Below are positions 35,463 through 46,366 of a stretch of 64,000 bases of DNA, one piece after another. The stretch comes from Adiantum capillus-veneris. Lineage: Eukaryota; Streptophyta; Polypodiopsida; Polypodiales; Pteridaceae. Within the stretch, counting starts at the first letter, position 1, and every line of letters starts with the position of its first letter. The notes below the pieces were generated by a model that ran no database searches, had not been told where the DNA came from, and saw only the letters and a list, made by a program, of their open reading frames with translations. The DNA lies in assembly GCA_014529385.2 (NCBI GenBank), contig CM043953.1, positions 98,458,842 to 98,522,841 on the forward strand. The letters are read 5' to 3'. The position numbers and the translations under genes were made by a program.

Positions 35463-36609
35463 TTGTTGCCTCTTTTTGGTGGTGGAAATAAGAATGTAAG
35501 TTCCAATGAGGCAAATGTACAGCCTATGGGGGTTTCTAAAAATGTTACAGATCAGCCTATTACTGATGCAGAAGTACATGATGTACATGATGAGGAAAGG
35601 GCCAAAAATGAGCAGGCTAGAGGTATGCCAAAATGGCTGGTGCACACTTTGCGTGACAGTAAATTGGATGCATTTTTGTCTAGTCGTACTCGTTCAGGCT
35701 CTCGCCATGCATCTTATGCATCAGATTGTTATGCTTTGGCTATGTCTAGCTTATGACGTTGAGGAGCCTCTGTCTTTTGATGAAGCACATAATTCAGAAA
35801 TTGGATGGTTGCCATGCAATCAAAATATGATGCACTTATAGAAAATGACACATGGACTTTATGTGATTTGCCTCCTGGCAAAAAGGCCATTGGTAGGAAG
35901 TGGGTTTACAAGTTGAAACAAAAGTCGGATGGTGAGATCGATCGCCATAAGGCTTGACTTGTTGCAAAGGGTTATGCAAAACAAAAAGGTATAGATTATG
36001 AAGAGACTTTTGCTCCCACTTGTTGTATGACTAATGTGCATTTTCTATTTGCATTGATAGCTCATTTTGGTTGGGATGCACATGAATCAGACATTGTTAC
36101 TGCTTTCTTGAATGGTGACATATTTGAGGAAGTTTATGTAACGCAACCTCACGGTTTTGTCATAAAAGAACAAGAGGACAAAGTGTGCAAATGTAAGAAG
36201 GCTTTGTATGGGTTGAAGCAATCTCCTCGTGCTTGGTATGAGAATGCTGACACTCATTTGGTCAAACGAGGCTTTTGTAAACAGTCCAACAGAAAGCACA
36301 TTCTATGTAAAGCATGAGGGTGGTGTACTTCTCATCGTGGTTCTTTATGTCGATGATTTGCTGATCACTGGACCAAATGAGAGACATATTGCTGAATTTA
36401 AGGCTGATTTGAATGCTACTTTCAAGATGGAAGATTTGGGGCTGTTGCATTATTACTTGGGTATACAATTTAAGCAGTCCGATGGTGGTATTTCCTTGTG
36501 TCAAAAAAGTTACATAGAGACATTGCTATGTAAGTTTGGGCTTGAGGATTGCAAACCTATTGCCACTCCCATGGAAACACGTTTGAAGTTGAGACTACAT
36601 GATGCCTGA
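35463..36609 (+). pseudogene. Copia C2 linker and reverse transcriptase
   Basis: An acidic linker (35463-35756) leads into RT: KKAIGRKWVYKLKQKSDGEI (about 35880), ESDIVTAFLNGDI (motif A, about 36087), ALYGLKQSPRAWYE, and YVDD at about 36346-36357 in a shifted frame. At least one stop (TGA near 35956) and two frameshifts (near 35810 and 36270) disable it. Confidence 0.88.
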
Positions 36610-37125
36610 AATTGTCCTGATGTCACTCTTTATCAAACTACTGTTGGCTGCCTCATTTATGTATGCAACACGAGGCCAAATATTCAGTTTGCAGTCTCAC
36701 AGGTGAGCAGATTTATGCATAGCCCAGGGTCTAAGCATTGGCAGGCTGTCAAGAGGATTTTCCTCTACCTTAGTGGAACTTTACATCTTGACTTGTTTTA
36801 TCCCAAGGGGGAATCATTGCCGCGAGACTTACATGCTTTTTCGGAGTCAGATTGTGGGATGGTTGTTTTGACACGTGAGTGTCTAGAGCGCATTGATAGT
36901 TGTGACCCAGTTTTTCATGCTCGCACAAAGCACATTGAGGTGCATTACCACTATGTAAGGGAGAGGCTCTCAGCAGGAGAGATCAGCTTGGCTTATGGGC
37001 CAACACAGGACAACCTTGCAGATCTTTTCACAAAGGCATTGTCTCGTGAGAAGCTTGAAGCTTTCCGCAAAGCTTTGGGCTTACTCCCCTTGTGGACTGA
37101 TCATGTCCTCAGGGGATGGCACTTC
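36610..37125 (+). pseudogene. Copia C2 RNase H with internal deletion
   Basis: RT ends with CNTRPNIQFAVSQVSRFM. RNase H starts at FSESDCG (about 36840), then jumps near 36875 to CDPVFHARTKHIEV, so its middle, including the catalytic Glu of the TEAEY motif, is missing. It ends with DNLADLFTKALSREKL. Confidence 0.85.
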
Positions 37126-37175
37126 CCTTCACTCATTTGCCATCTCTCATTCACCGCATCACTCCAGCGGGGATT

Positions 37176-37402
37176 TGTTACCATATACACGTGGTAGTGA
37201 TGTGTCTGAACACACTAGGACCGGTGGGGCATTTTTTCCCTCTTTAGGAGGTTTTTTCCCCCGAGCATTGTATATACACCCATCACTCTCGGGCTATCTA
37301 TCTTTCCATTGCACACTAAGTAACACACTCTCTATTGTGTGCCTTGAGCTTCCTTCGTCTTCTCCAAGCTATGTGCATTTCTCTGCAACCCTAATTCCAA
37401 CA
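37176..37402 (+). repeat. Candidate 3' LTR of copia C2
   Basis: TGTTACC to TTCCAACA, 227 bp, preceded by the purine-rich CAGCGGGGAT and holding TATATA near 37269. There is no partner LTR in the window to confirm it. The sequence of repeat Z follows. Confidence 0.55.
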
Positions 37403-37575
37403 ATATTTGAACTTGCTTCCTTGACATTTCTGGCCATGAAATAGACCTACAAACTTTCCTCTTCTAGCCAAAGTGTGGGCTCTCCATTTCAACTCTCATC
37501 ACCACAATTTTGGAGCATCGAGAATCACATCAAATGTAATTTTTCTCCCATATGTCATATTTGACCTTCGAGCAT
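37403..37575 (-). repeat. Fragment of repeat Z, inverted
   Basis: About 37420-37575 is the reverse complement of about 19945-20110, including the stretches around a GAGAGCCCACACT-type core. It marks the DNA into which C2 was inserted or recombined. Confidence 0.65.
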
Positions 37576-37594
37576 GATAATATAATCTATATAT

Positions 37595-37595
37595 A

Positions 37596-37693
<98 letters not shown>

Positions 37694-37908
37694 CCCCCCC
37701 CCCCCCCCCCGCCCCTTTGCGTTAAGCGCCTAGGGAATGCAAGGGAGAGAGGGGAGGGGGGTGAGCAAAAAACAAAAGCAAAAAACATTGCTTTTGAATT
37801 TTTTTAATATAAGATGAGAGAAACAGGTTGGAATTATATGATCATTTCAAAGAGAAACAATGTAAGAAAGTCTATCAAAGTAAATCTCTCTCTCTCTCTC
37901 TCTCTCAC

Positions 37909-37994
<86 letters not shown>

Positions 37995-38025
37995 CTTGCA
38001 TTCAAGCACGTCTTGAATGCAAGGG

Positions 38026-38104
<79 letters not shown>

Positions 38105-38153
38105 GGAGAGAGGGTGAGAGACTTTGAAAGAGACATGGAAAATTTGATATTTA

Positions 38154-38188
<35 letters not shown>

Positions 38189-38248
38189 TGCATTCACTAG
38201 GTGCTTAGTGCCTAGTGAATGCCAGGGGGAGAGGAAGAGAGTGAAGGA

Positions 38249-38290
<42 letters not shown>
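37595..38290. repeat. CT/GA microsatellites with large foldback palindromes
   Basis: (CT)n 37595-37691, poly-C 37691-37710, (CT)n 37885-37992, then CCCCTTGCATTCAAG, spacer CACGT, CTTGAATGCAAGGGG (37993-38027), then (GA)n to 38099. The two arrays are complementary, so 37885-38100 could fold into one long hairpin. A second inverted repeat, GCATTCACTAGG with CCTAGTGAATGC, is at about 38190-38222. Confidence 0.9.
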
Positions 38291-38296
<6 letters not shown>

Positions 38297-40143
38297 ATTA
38301 TTAGCAATATACATTAACACATAAGATAAAAATACAAAGCCCTTTGACTACAATTATAATACCAAATCATGTATTCATTAGACAAATATCTAAAAAATAC
38401 ATCCGCATTTACAGGCCGAAACTAAGTAAAATGGTCCTGACTGTGAGGCTGTCAATTGTACAACACTTCTTCTTTTCAATCAGCAACCAAGGAGAGAGCA
38501 CCCTTACCTGCATACATAGTAAGAAAACAACCAAGCGGTTAGCTTTCAAACAACATTACAGGTAAGTCGGGTGACTCTAGTTGTCATCCATGTCACCTAG
38601 GCACTAGAAAGAAAAGAAAAAAGATTCTCCTATGCTCCTTATCAAGACCAGAGATAGTATTACCCATTACGGTGGTCAGCAACCAGTGCGGCGAGAAAAA
38701 AGTTTCTTTCAAAAAGTGGGAGAGCTCTCAATCGTGAACCACAGATCTATCCCTTAGAGCCAAAAAAGCCTTGATTCTAGCCTACAATATTTGGTATAAC
38801 AATTGAATACAATCTAATTCAAATGATGCAGAACGTAGAGCTATGTAAAGGTCTAGAGACAACCTAACCCATCTTAACAAAAATAAAGCATTAGTGGTTA
38901 AAATTAGACAAAAACCCCCCAAAATATAGAAACGTAGATAGAAGCCAGTATGTAAGGCTTTGGTTAACAAAAGTACAAATGTCATTCAAGTGATTCTAGA
39001 GCAACACCCTGTTCAGCCTGAAAGAGGTAGATATGAATGAGGCAAGCTCATCACAATCCAAGCCCCAATGCCCAATCCGAACGAGTAGCAGCCAATATCT
39101 TCATTAAACTTCAACTGGATTATTGGGATACAAGCTTCTCCAATCTTTCCACATTAGACAAAATAGTCAAGTCACATCCCTAAAGCAATCAAGTAGTGTT
39201 ACACAAGAAAAACACCAGATCAGTACCAATAGAGGTCCAAGCAAGCAGTAACAGGAAATTCCAAGTCCACCTGGGCCAACATATATCCAAAAGGGTCAAC
39301 TACAGAACATGATATTTATCAAGTGTTTTTGTACCTTCAAACTAGTAGCTCCTGTATAGAAGCCAACAAAATGAGTAGAATCAGAGGAGCCTAACTTCAC
39401 TCATATCCTTTACTCAAAAGAACCCAATGCCAAGTAGTATTCAGTTAATTCCATCCATTCAAAATGTAAAGGGGGACTCATTCCACCATCCCATGTCAAC
39501 TATTTGTCAGGCAAACAATACTGGTTCTACTGCAAGGGTTGTCATCCCCACCTAACTCTTCTGCAATCTCATTGCTCACATATATAGAAAGTCTTGAGTA
39601 TGTTAGGTTATTATTGAGGTTGTAGCCATCCTGAGTATCCCAAGTAGATATCTCAGCTGTAGACAACAGTCCCATCAAACCATTAGCTAGGTGGAATTCC
39701 AACCACTTACTCAAAGCCAATAGCAATAAAGATAAAATGTTACAACTTTGCATCCTGAGTCACCATATAATGTTATATTTGGAAGAAAGAAATGTTATAT
39801 GAATAACAGAACTGCACCATGTGAAAAGTAGTCAATTTTATCAAGAATCAGAGATGCCAGCATCCATCTTGAAGTGGTGAGTTACCCCTTCATCCCATAA
39901 ATCTCAGGCCAAAGAAATCATGTCTTGTTAGGATGTAACCAATGTCAAATGTAGCCCTACCCGTTCCTTTTATTCCAAAAAGGCATTAACATGTTAAGCT
40001 TTTAAAATGTGATCATACCCTGCAAACCAATCGTCCATAGGATGGATCTAAGCAAATATATGTTTGACATACATCGAAAGAGATTTAAAATACACGTTTG
40101 ACATTCTCTAAAAACAATGAAGGCTCGTGATGAAAGCCATTCC
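38288..40143 (-). repeat. Repeat Y, minus orientation, distal part
   Basis: Matches 58667-60336 (from 38288 to about 39250) and, inverted, 7200-8060 (about 39290 to 40143). The segment equivalent to about 58990-59735 is missing here. The right end ATTCC (40139-40143) is one side of the target duplication of copia C3. ORFs here are short and unsupported. Confidence 0.8.
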
Positions 40144-40483
40144 TGAAGGGGATCGGGGAGCACCACAGACGGAGAGTGAGAGAGAGAGAAGGAGACACAC
40201 ACGATGTGGGTGGGGAGACTCAAAGAGTGAGCAGCCCCCTATACACTTATGCTATGTATAAGGTATACAAGTCAGTGGGCGCCCAGACTCTGGGCGGTCG
40301 GGCAAGGCACAGAGCACCACAGACGGAGAGTGAGAGAGAGAGAAGGAGACACACACGATGTGGGTGGGGAGACTCAAAGAGTGAGCAGCCCCCTATACAC
40401 TTATGCTATGTATAAGGTATACAAGTCAGTGGGCGCCCAGACTCTGGGCGGTCGGGCAAGGCACAGACGCCTATACCCCAACA
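40144..40483 (-). repeat. 3' LTR of C3 with internal 154-bp tandem duplication
   Basis: 340 bp. Two copies of a segment beginning GAGCACCACAGACGGAGAG start at 40158 and 40312, so the LTR contains a tandem repeat of nearly its whole length. The 5' LTR has the same structure. Confidence 0.93.
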
Positions 40484-40498
40484 ACCTCCCACTTAAAG
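40484..40498 (-). promoter_or_regulatory. Polypurine tract of C3
   Basis: On the minus strand AAGTGGGAGGT directly precedes the LTR start TGTTGGGG. Confidence 0.7.
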
Positions 40499-40562
40499 GC
40501 GACTGTGCCTTTAAGCAAGAGAACCTAGTCTAAAGACTACAAAAGGCGAGAGAAAACCGCTC

Positions 40563-42392
40563 TCAACCGATGCCCACTGGCTGGCTGTGATCGTGTGCAT
40601 CCGGCTGTCCTGCTCCCGTGTAAGTCCATACACCACCAGACGTACCGCACACGTACTGCAAGTATGTACGCAATACCTGCATATCTCCCTCGTGCACTAT
40701 GCCATCATCAGTCAACAAACGACTGACAACCCCAACTGCAAATGCTCCCACTGCAGCTGCGATATCCGGTCTCAAGATCAACATCTCATACATGAGACCA
40801 CCGAGTGCCGATGCAATGCTAGCGGGCCCTGCTAGCTCTACGGAGCATGCATCAACATATATATCCCTGGCAATAGGCATCTCTGACTGACAAGGCGTGT
40901 CAGCCACATGCATCTCCTGACTGCCCGCAAAAGACGCATCAACCTGTCGTGCAACCTCAGAGCAAACCAGTTGCTCTAGGTGTCTGCTCGAAGACATATC
41001 CTGCACAACTATATCCCCATGCTCACTGTCGAGCATAGAAAGGAATGACTGCATAATCGCTGACATCTCAGTCTCCTCTGCAATCATCCACTGCAAACAT
41101 GACCACTCAATCTGCTGTGACTCACTAGAGCTCTCATGCTCTAATTCCGTATGCATAGACTCTTGCACAACGTCCTCCTGTCGTGACTCACTAGAGCAAG
41201 ACCGCTCTACCTGTCTATCCTGCATAGAAGTATCTTGCACAACTGACTCTCTGCTTTGCTCAGTCACTAGCAAAGCATGCATGTCTGACTCTGTCACCTC
41301 TCTGTGTGACTGCTCAAGTCGTGCCCCAACTGTGTGCACAACGAGCTCACTACTCTGCACTCCATGCAAAGCACCCTGCAACCCATGAGCAAAAGAGACT
41401 CGCCTGCTCTCTCGCTCTCTACCTGGCTGCATGATCACAGAGACAACACCATCTCTCCCGTGATCCACATGCAATGGGTAACCTGTACCACTCTTGGCAC
41501 CTCTCGCAATCACTAGCGAACCCAAATGCATCACAAAATCTCGCTCTCGTAGCGAAATTTGACATCCACAATCTCTAAGCTGACCAATCGAGATCAAACT
41601 CACTGTCAAATCTGGTACATAGCGCACATGTCGTAACAAGTAAGATGCACCACTCGGTAATGACAGTCTCACATCTCCTGCACCTGCTATCGCATGCACC
41701 GATCCATCGGTCAAACGTACACTGCCAAGCATCCCGCTAGAATAGCTACAAAACCATGCACGATGCGGCGTGACATGAAACATAGCATCTGCGTCTAGCA
41801 ACCACTGCGAAGGGAGTGCACTATCCACATGTATAGCATCTCGTGCATAGCTCGAGGTAAAAGTGAAATCCCCGTCACTAGTATACTCCGACACTACACG
41901 TGCCTCAACTGTCAAAGCAACTGAGTCCATGGCATCACTACATACATCTCTGAGACTGCCATGTCTCCTACGATGTCGCATACGACGAAAACAACGCTGT
42001 CTAACGTGTCCAGAATGACCACAATACCAGCATGTCACCTGTCGGCGTGCTCGTGAATGTACATGTCTCACACGAGTCCGTGATGACTCAGATCTATCAT
42101 ACATATCATGTAATCTGCGCCAAAGTGCTCTCGAAGTAGCCTCATACATAACAAGAGCATATACAGATTCCACAAGGTGCAAAGAGAGCGTAGATAGTGC
42201 CATCTCCTCTAGCTCCTGCCACTGATCGTCAGACATGTTTGAAGGTCTACCTGCATCACCACTCAATGGTCGATGCAACCCTCGCTGTGTCAGTGCGTGA
42301 AGCATACACTCTCTCCATGCCGCAAAGTCTGACCCATCAAACACGCGCATCTGTGAGAGGTCACAATCTGATCGATCACCTGTCTCTGCCAT
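40563..42392 (-). CDS. C3 gag-like protein with zinc knuckle, degenerate protease and RT tail
   Basis: I choose the Met at 42392 (MAETGDRSDC), because what follows (FDGSDFAAWRECM) is the normal start of copia gag; the frame is open upstream to 42557. This gives 609 residues. Visible parts: gag helices 1-110; zinc knuckle CWYCGHSGHVRQRC (about 120-133); protease-like domain with WLLDADAMFHVTPHR, where D-A-D replaces D-S-G; a long Ser/Glu/Gln-rich region; and near the C-terminus GGLMYEMLILRPDIAAAV and LRTYLQYVCGTS, a residue of the RT/RNase H connection. Integrase and the RT catalytic core are absent. No stop interrupts it, which is notable beside the ruined C2. Confidence 0.85.
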   Translation of the reverse strand: MAETGDRSDCDLSQMRVFDGSDFAAWRECMLHALTQRGLHRPLSGDAGRPSNMSDDQWQELEEMALSTLSLHLVESVYALVMYEATSRALWRRLHDMYDRSESSRTRVRHVHSRARRQVTCWYCGHSGHVRQRCFRRMRHRRRHGSLRDVCSDAMDSVALTVEARVVSEYTSDGDFTFTSSYARDAIHVDSALPSQWLLDADAMFHVTPHRAWFCSYSSGMLGSVRLTDGSVHAIAGAGDVRLSLPSGASYLLRHVRYVPDLTVSLISIGQLRDCGCQISLRERDFVMHLGSLVIARGAKSGTGYPLHVDHGRDGVVSVIMQPGRERESRRVSFAHGLQGALHGVQSSELVVHTVGARLEQSHREVTESDMHALLVTEQSRESVVQDTSMQDRQVERSCSSESRQEDVVQESMHTELEHESSSESQQIEWSCLQWMIAEETEMSAIMQSFLSMLDSEHGDIVVQDMSSSRHLEQLVCSEVARQVDASFAGSQEMHVADTPCQSEMPIARDIYVDACSVELAGPASIASALGGLMYEMLILRPDIAAAVGAFAVGVVSRLLTDDGIVHEGDMQVLRTYLQYVCGTSGGVWTYTGAGQPDAHDHSQPVGIG

Positions 42393-43990
42393 GAGCACAA
42401 TGTAGCAAACTAGAAAGCAAAACCACCTCACCAACAACACCTGGAAACTGTCTACCAATATGGCCAGAAACACAATGTAAAACCTGTGAGACACACTCCA
42501 AAATAGAGCTCCCGGAATGTCAATACAAGCCTCGCCTGCTCTAGTATCACACTGCAATCTGTGAGCTAATCACCAAGCCCACACTGTGCGGTATCGATGC
42601 ATACACACGCAAAAATCTCCCACCTGCAGAGAACACCACACGCAAATGCTGAGTGCAACCTGCAATCTCTACCTAGATCGCATAAATGATACGCATAAAA
42701 CTCCTGGGAAAATTTCGCCAGAGTTTCGACGCACAATGGCTATCAACACAAAATAACCATTGTCCTGCAAGCTCAATAGAATGAGCAATCAATGCGCATC
42801 AAACTACACTCAACATACATGCATAAGCTCTGGAAAACTATGGCAAACAATGCTCAAGATCACAAGACTCTCCCACCCGAGAGCAAACCACTGTCTCAAG
42901 CAAAGAGTGGATACAAAAAACACAAAACTGTGTCCAAACTGACAAAACCTGTCAAAGTGAGAGTAAACACTCGATCACAAACTATGGCGAGAATCTGGGA
43001 AAAATCCGACAGAATTTCCCTTGAAAACTGAGCAAAAAACTCAAGTACAATCTCTACCATAAACCATAACACTACTCAATGCCAATGAGTAGAAATGCCA
43101 AAATGGCTCCACATTTTCACATACAATGGCAATCCGCACTCAACGTACATCAACGGAGTGACCGTGCATAAGCAAGCGCCAAAAGATTTGAAATCCGGAA
43201 ACTTGATCAATGCGAAAACAATGCTCTCAAGAGAGCTCACCGGCACTTGAAAGTGCTCGTCAAAATGCATGTATAATGGGCATCAACCATGCGCCATAAC
43301 CATATGCAAACCATCCGCAAAGACCATGAATCCAAGCACAAAATCACTGCCAAAGTATCCTGTGAAAACTAGTGAAAGAAGCTCCACCTGTGTGCTCCAA
43401 AAAAACTGCGTCTCTCAAGAGACCGCTTCGGTGGTGTGTAAACGCCTCCGTACTTCGTTGCCCAAGTCTACCAAAAAACCCTCAAACCACAAGCTTAACA
43501 CAAGCTGCAATTGCATCTTCAGCTCAGAATTTATGCACTCAACTTCAAGCATCTCCCGTGCTTCCAAAAGTGCATCAAACTCGCACACAATGCGACAACA
43601 GAAAATTTGGAATTTCTGTATACAGTCAGTCTGAGCTGAATATCAGCAAAACGGTGAGGAATTTGCAAAAAGTTTCTTCTGCAAAGTTGTAGACCACGTC
43701 GAAACAAATGGGCATGAAGGACAGAATTCTCAGATCTGCATTCTACAAGGAGAAAAACGAATCTGAAAACAGTGCTGTTGCGCACACAGTTTTAGGGCAG
43801 CACCTTCACTTACACACAATCTTCCACACTCCTTTCTGAGCTTCCACAAGAGCATACATCACTCTCAATTGAGCTCACAAGCTCCCATTGCATTCTCACA
43901 AAGCTTTCAAGCTTTCTTAATCTCTCTACCGTCGAGATCGAGCGAGCTATCGCCTCGAAGCTCTCAAAGCCGTCGTGCTCTCCGCGGTCA
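42393..43990 (-). other. Long untranslated leader of C3
   Basis: 1.6 kb between primer site and gag start, with no supported ORF. It may hold packaging signals, by analogy with other non-autonomous LTR elements. Confidence 0.5.
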
Positions 43991-44007
43991 CCATAGCTCT
44001 GATACCA
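43991..44007 (-). promoter_or_regulatory. Primer binding site of C3, initiator tRNA-Met type
   Basis: On the minus strand TGGTATCAGAGCTATGG lies 2 bp after the LTR end, matching the plant initiator-Met primer site of copia elements. Confidence 0.88.
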
Positions 44008-44009
44008 AT

Positions 44010-44349
44010 TGAAGGGGATCGGGGAGCACCACAGACGGAGAGTGAGAGAGAGAAGGAGACACACACGATGTGGGTGGGGAGACTCAAAGAGTGAGCAGCC
44101 CCCTATACACTTATGCTATGTATAAGGTATACAAGTCAGTGGGCGCCCAGACTCTGGGCGGTCGGGCAAGGCACAAAGCACCACAGACGGAGAGTGAGAG
44201 AGAGAGAGAAGGAGACACACACGATGTGGGTGGGGAGACTCAAAGAGTGAGGAGCCCCCTAAACACCTATGCTATGTATAAGGTATACAAGTCAGTGGGC
44301 GCCCAGACTCTGGGCGGTCGGGCAAGGCACAGACGCCTATACCCCAACA
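44010..44349 (-). repeat. 5' LTR of C3
   Basis: 340 bp, TG to CA on both strands, almost identical to 40144-40483, and with the same 154-bp internal duplication. Confidence 0.93.
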
Positions 44350-44354
44350 ATTCC

Positions 44355-45076
44355 AGTATCCCAAGACCATTATCTTTATAGAATTTTTTCTTGTTTTTAT
44401 GCAGGAAAAGACCATAGCCAGAGTTGAATTTGCAAATTTGCTACTCTAAATTTTTACTTAATTACTTGATAAAGTTACTTAAAACTGTAGAAATGGACAT
44501 AGTCAAGTACCTCAGAAGACTCGGCTACCACCTTCTTGTTGGGGGCCATTGCAAATATATTTGACTAAAAAATTACCCAAATAGAGAGCAGAGGTTGATA
44601 CAATGCAGAGATGGCAAATGAAGAGCAGAAAAATGTAGTACTAGATGAAAGCTAAGAGAGCATTATGCTCACCTTTTGTAGTGGTAGCCAGTTGATGTAG
44701 ACCACAATTGTTACACCCATTCCATGGAGCTGGTTGCAGTGAACAGAATGTGGAGCCCGCCTTCATCTCAAGCTGAGCGAGAGCAAGAATCTTGTGATCC
44801 CATATATAAGGTTAAGTCTAATTAGCCAGGTATTTGCACTATTGTAGCAAAACCCAAAGTAGAGCACATGGCACGGTTACAGCAAGTGACTCGTCACCCA
44901 AATAGAGTGCAATAACTACACGACGATGGTGCCATAATAGTTAAGTGGAATAAAGAGGTTACTACCCACCCCGGTTAATAGGTGGTTCACATTTGTAGAT
45001 CTAGTTATACCACAAAATAGGGAGCTATAGGCCCTAAGGGGTACATACACCACAAGGTTTGAGGCATAGTTTATAG

Positions 45077-45078
<2 letters not shown>
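44355..45078 (-). repeat. Repeat Y, minus orientation, proximal part
   Basis: Reverse complement of about 6488-7195. It includes the exon-like MAPNKKVVAESSE start (Met at 44549). It abuts a GA array at 45079. Confidence 0.8.
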
Positions 45079-45146
<68 letters not shown>

Positions 45147-45194
45147 CCTAGAGAGGGCTTGTAGTAAGATGTTAAAAAAGCTAGTGGATCAGTT

Positions 45195-45254
<60 letters not shown>
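45079..45254. repeat. GA microsatellites
   Basis: Two (GA)n arrays (45079-45143 and 45199-45254) separated by unique sequence. Confidence 0.95.
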
Positions 45255-45258
<4 letters not shown>

Positions 45259-45321
45259 AGGTCTACCACGTGGTGAGGGACGTCATCACCAAGTGGTGAG
45301 ACCTCCCCTACACCTAGTGTG

Positions 45322-45672
45322 CTATTGCATACTATTTAAAAGTTCAATGATGATCTCCTTGTTGGCCGAGCTGAGAGGCCAAGAGTTTTTTGTGAGAAAG
45401 AGATTAATAGTACCTTGCAACTCCTTCAAGGCAAACCCATTGGCTTTGTATTTCTTAATTAGGTGACACATTTCCTTAAAGGCAATGAAAGAGTCTGAGG
45501 ATGAATACATAATGAGATACACCATGCCAAGACAATTTTTTAGTGCTACCTTATGCGGTCGATTACTTTTCCTCTTAACATACTCAATGAGGCCAAGGTT
45601 CAGATTGTCTCTCTTCCAAGAGAATTTAGTGAAAAATCTCCTAGTTAGTGGAGAGAGAAGGGAAAGTTCAAA
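45322..45672 (-). pseudogene. Penelope-like reverse transcriptase, C-terminal (thumb) part
   Basis: The minus-strand frame to 45322 encodes a thumb-like region (YVKRKSNRPHKVALKN, then SFIAFKEMCHLIKKYKANGF), which fits the part that follows the palm in the RT at 55454 onward. The reading frame resumes at the transposon edge exactly where the other half breaks off, so it is the 3' part of the same gene. The family assignment (Penelope-like) is from the overall pattern and is tentative. Confidence 0.65.
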
Positions 45673-45704
45673 CATTAGGGAAAAAATGGACTCTCCATGG
45701 GCTT
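45673..45704 (+). repeat. Left terminal inverted repeat
   Basis: CATTAGGG, then AAAAAATGGACTCTCC, paired with 55422-55453. Differences are two single-base indels and one mismatch. Confidence 0.75.
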
Positions 45705-45819
45705 TGTAAGAATCCCTAATTTAAAGGAAGCCTGCCAAGATTAAGGGGGACAAAGGCTTTGAATGGGGCTATTTTGGTAGGGTCTCCTCCACCTTTGACC
45801 CCTAAAAAGGTAGGGGGAA

Positions 45820-45851
<32 letters not shown>

Positions 45852-46366
45852 AACCATTTAAAAAGTAGGGAAGGGGGGGTAAACCATTTGAAAAGTAGGG
45901 GGGTAGGGGGTCTTCTCTCTCTACCTTTTTGGCCAACTTGTAAGTGGCCTCTTAACTCTCCCATGCCACCTAAGCAAATCCGTGGGTCAAAGAGGTTAAA
46001 AAAATGACTTTTTTCAAAAACTTTCAAAAAAACTCTATTCCCCCCTAAAAAGTACCCCCAACATATACACATAATAATAATAAAAAATTTAAGTTAAATT
46101 ACTCAAAATTCAACATTTTTTGACTCCCTCCAAACTTTTAGAAAATTCCCTCCAAAATTGAAAACTCTCTCTCCTAATCTAAGCTCCTTTCCTACACCCA
46201 TCCCCCTTGCACCTGCACCTGCTGCTGCACCTACGCACCCATCTCTCCATCCTTCAAGCTCCATCTCTCCATCCTACAAGCTCTATCTCTCCATCCTTCA
46301 AGCTCCATCTCTCCATCCTACAAGCTCTATCTCTCCATCCTTCAAGCTCCATCTCTCCATCCTACA
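45705..46366 (+). other. Left subterminal and promoter region of the transposon
   Basis: Contains a poly-G tract (about 45820-45850), repeats of GGGGTAAACCATTT type around it, and a tandem array of CATCTCTCCATCCTTCAAGC-type units (about 46228-46366, period about 24 bp) that runs up to the transposase ATG. No ORF. Confidence 0.6.

Larger units (their letters stand above)
32628..37402 (+). mobile_element. Ty1/copia retrotransposon C2, decayed and 5'-truncated
   Basis: Gag, protease, integrase, RT and RNase H lie in the copia order on the plus strand, all broken by stops or shifts. There is no 5' LTR or primer site: the leader abuts element B's pol near 32600. A candidate 3' LTR of 227 bp lies at 37176-37402. 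It is clearly different from C1 in sequence. Confidence 0.85.
40144..44349 (-). mobile_element. Non-autonomous Ty1/copia element C3 (gag only), young
   Basis: A complete 4206-bp insertion in repeat Y with a perfect 5-bp target duplication ATTCC (40139-40143 and 44350-44354). The undisrupted Y sequence at 7195 confirms the empty site. Two 340-bp LTRs (TG to CA) differ by about four substitutions plus GA-length changes. The primer site is initiator-Met type. Inside is one long ORF with gag features, and no integrase or active RT. It must be moved by enzymes from another copia element. Confidence 0.93.

Noticed and set aside
39496-39753. 85-codon minus-strand ORF in repeat Y
   Set aside because: The plus-strand copy at about 7610-7850 lacks a corresponding open frame (TGA near 7745).
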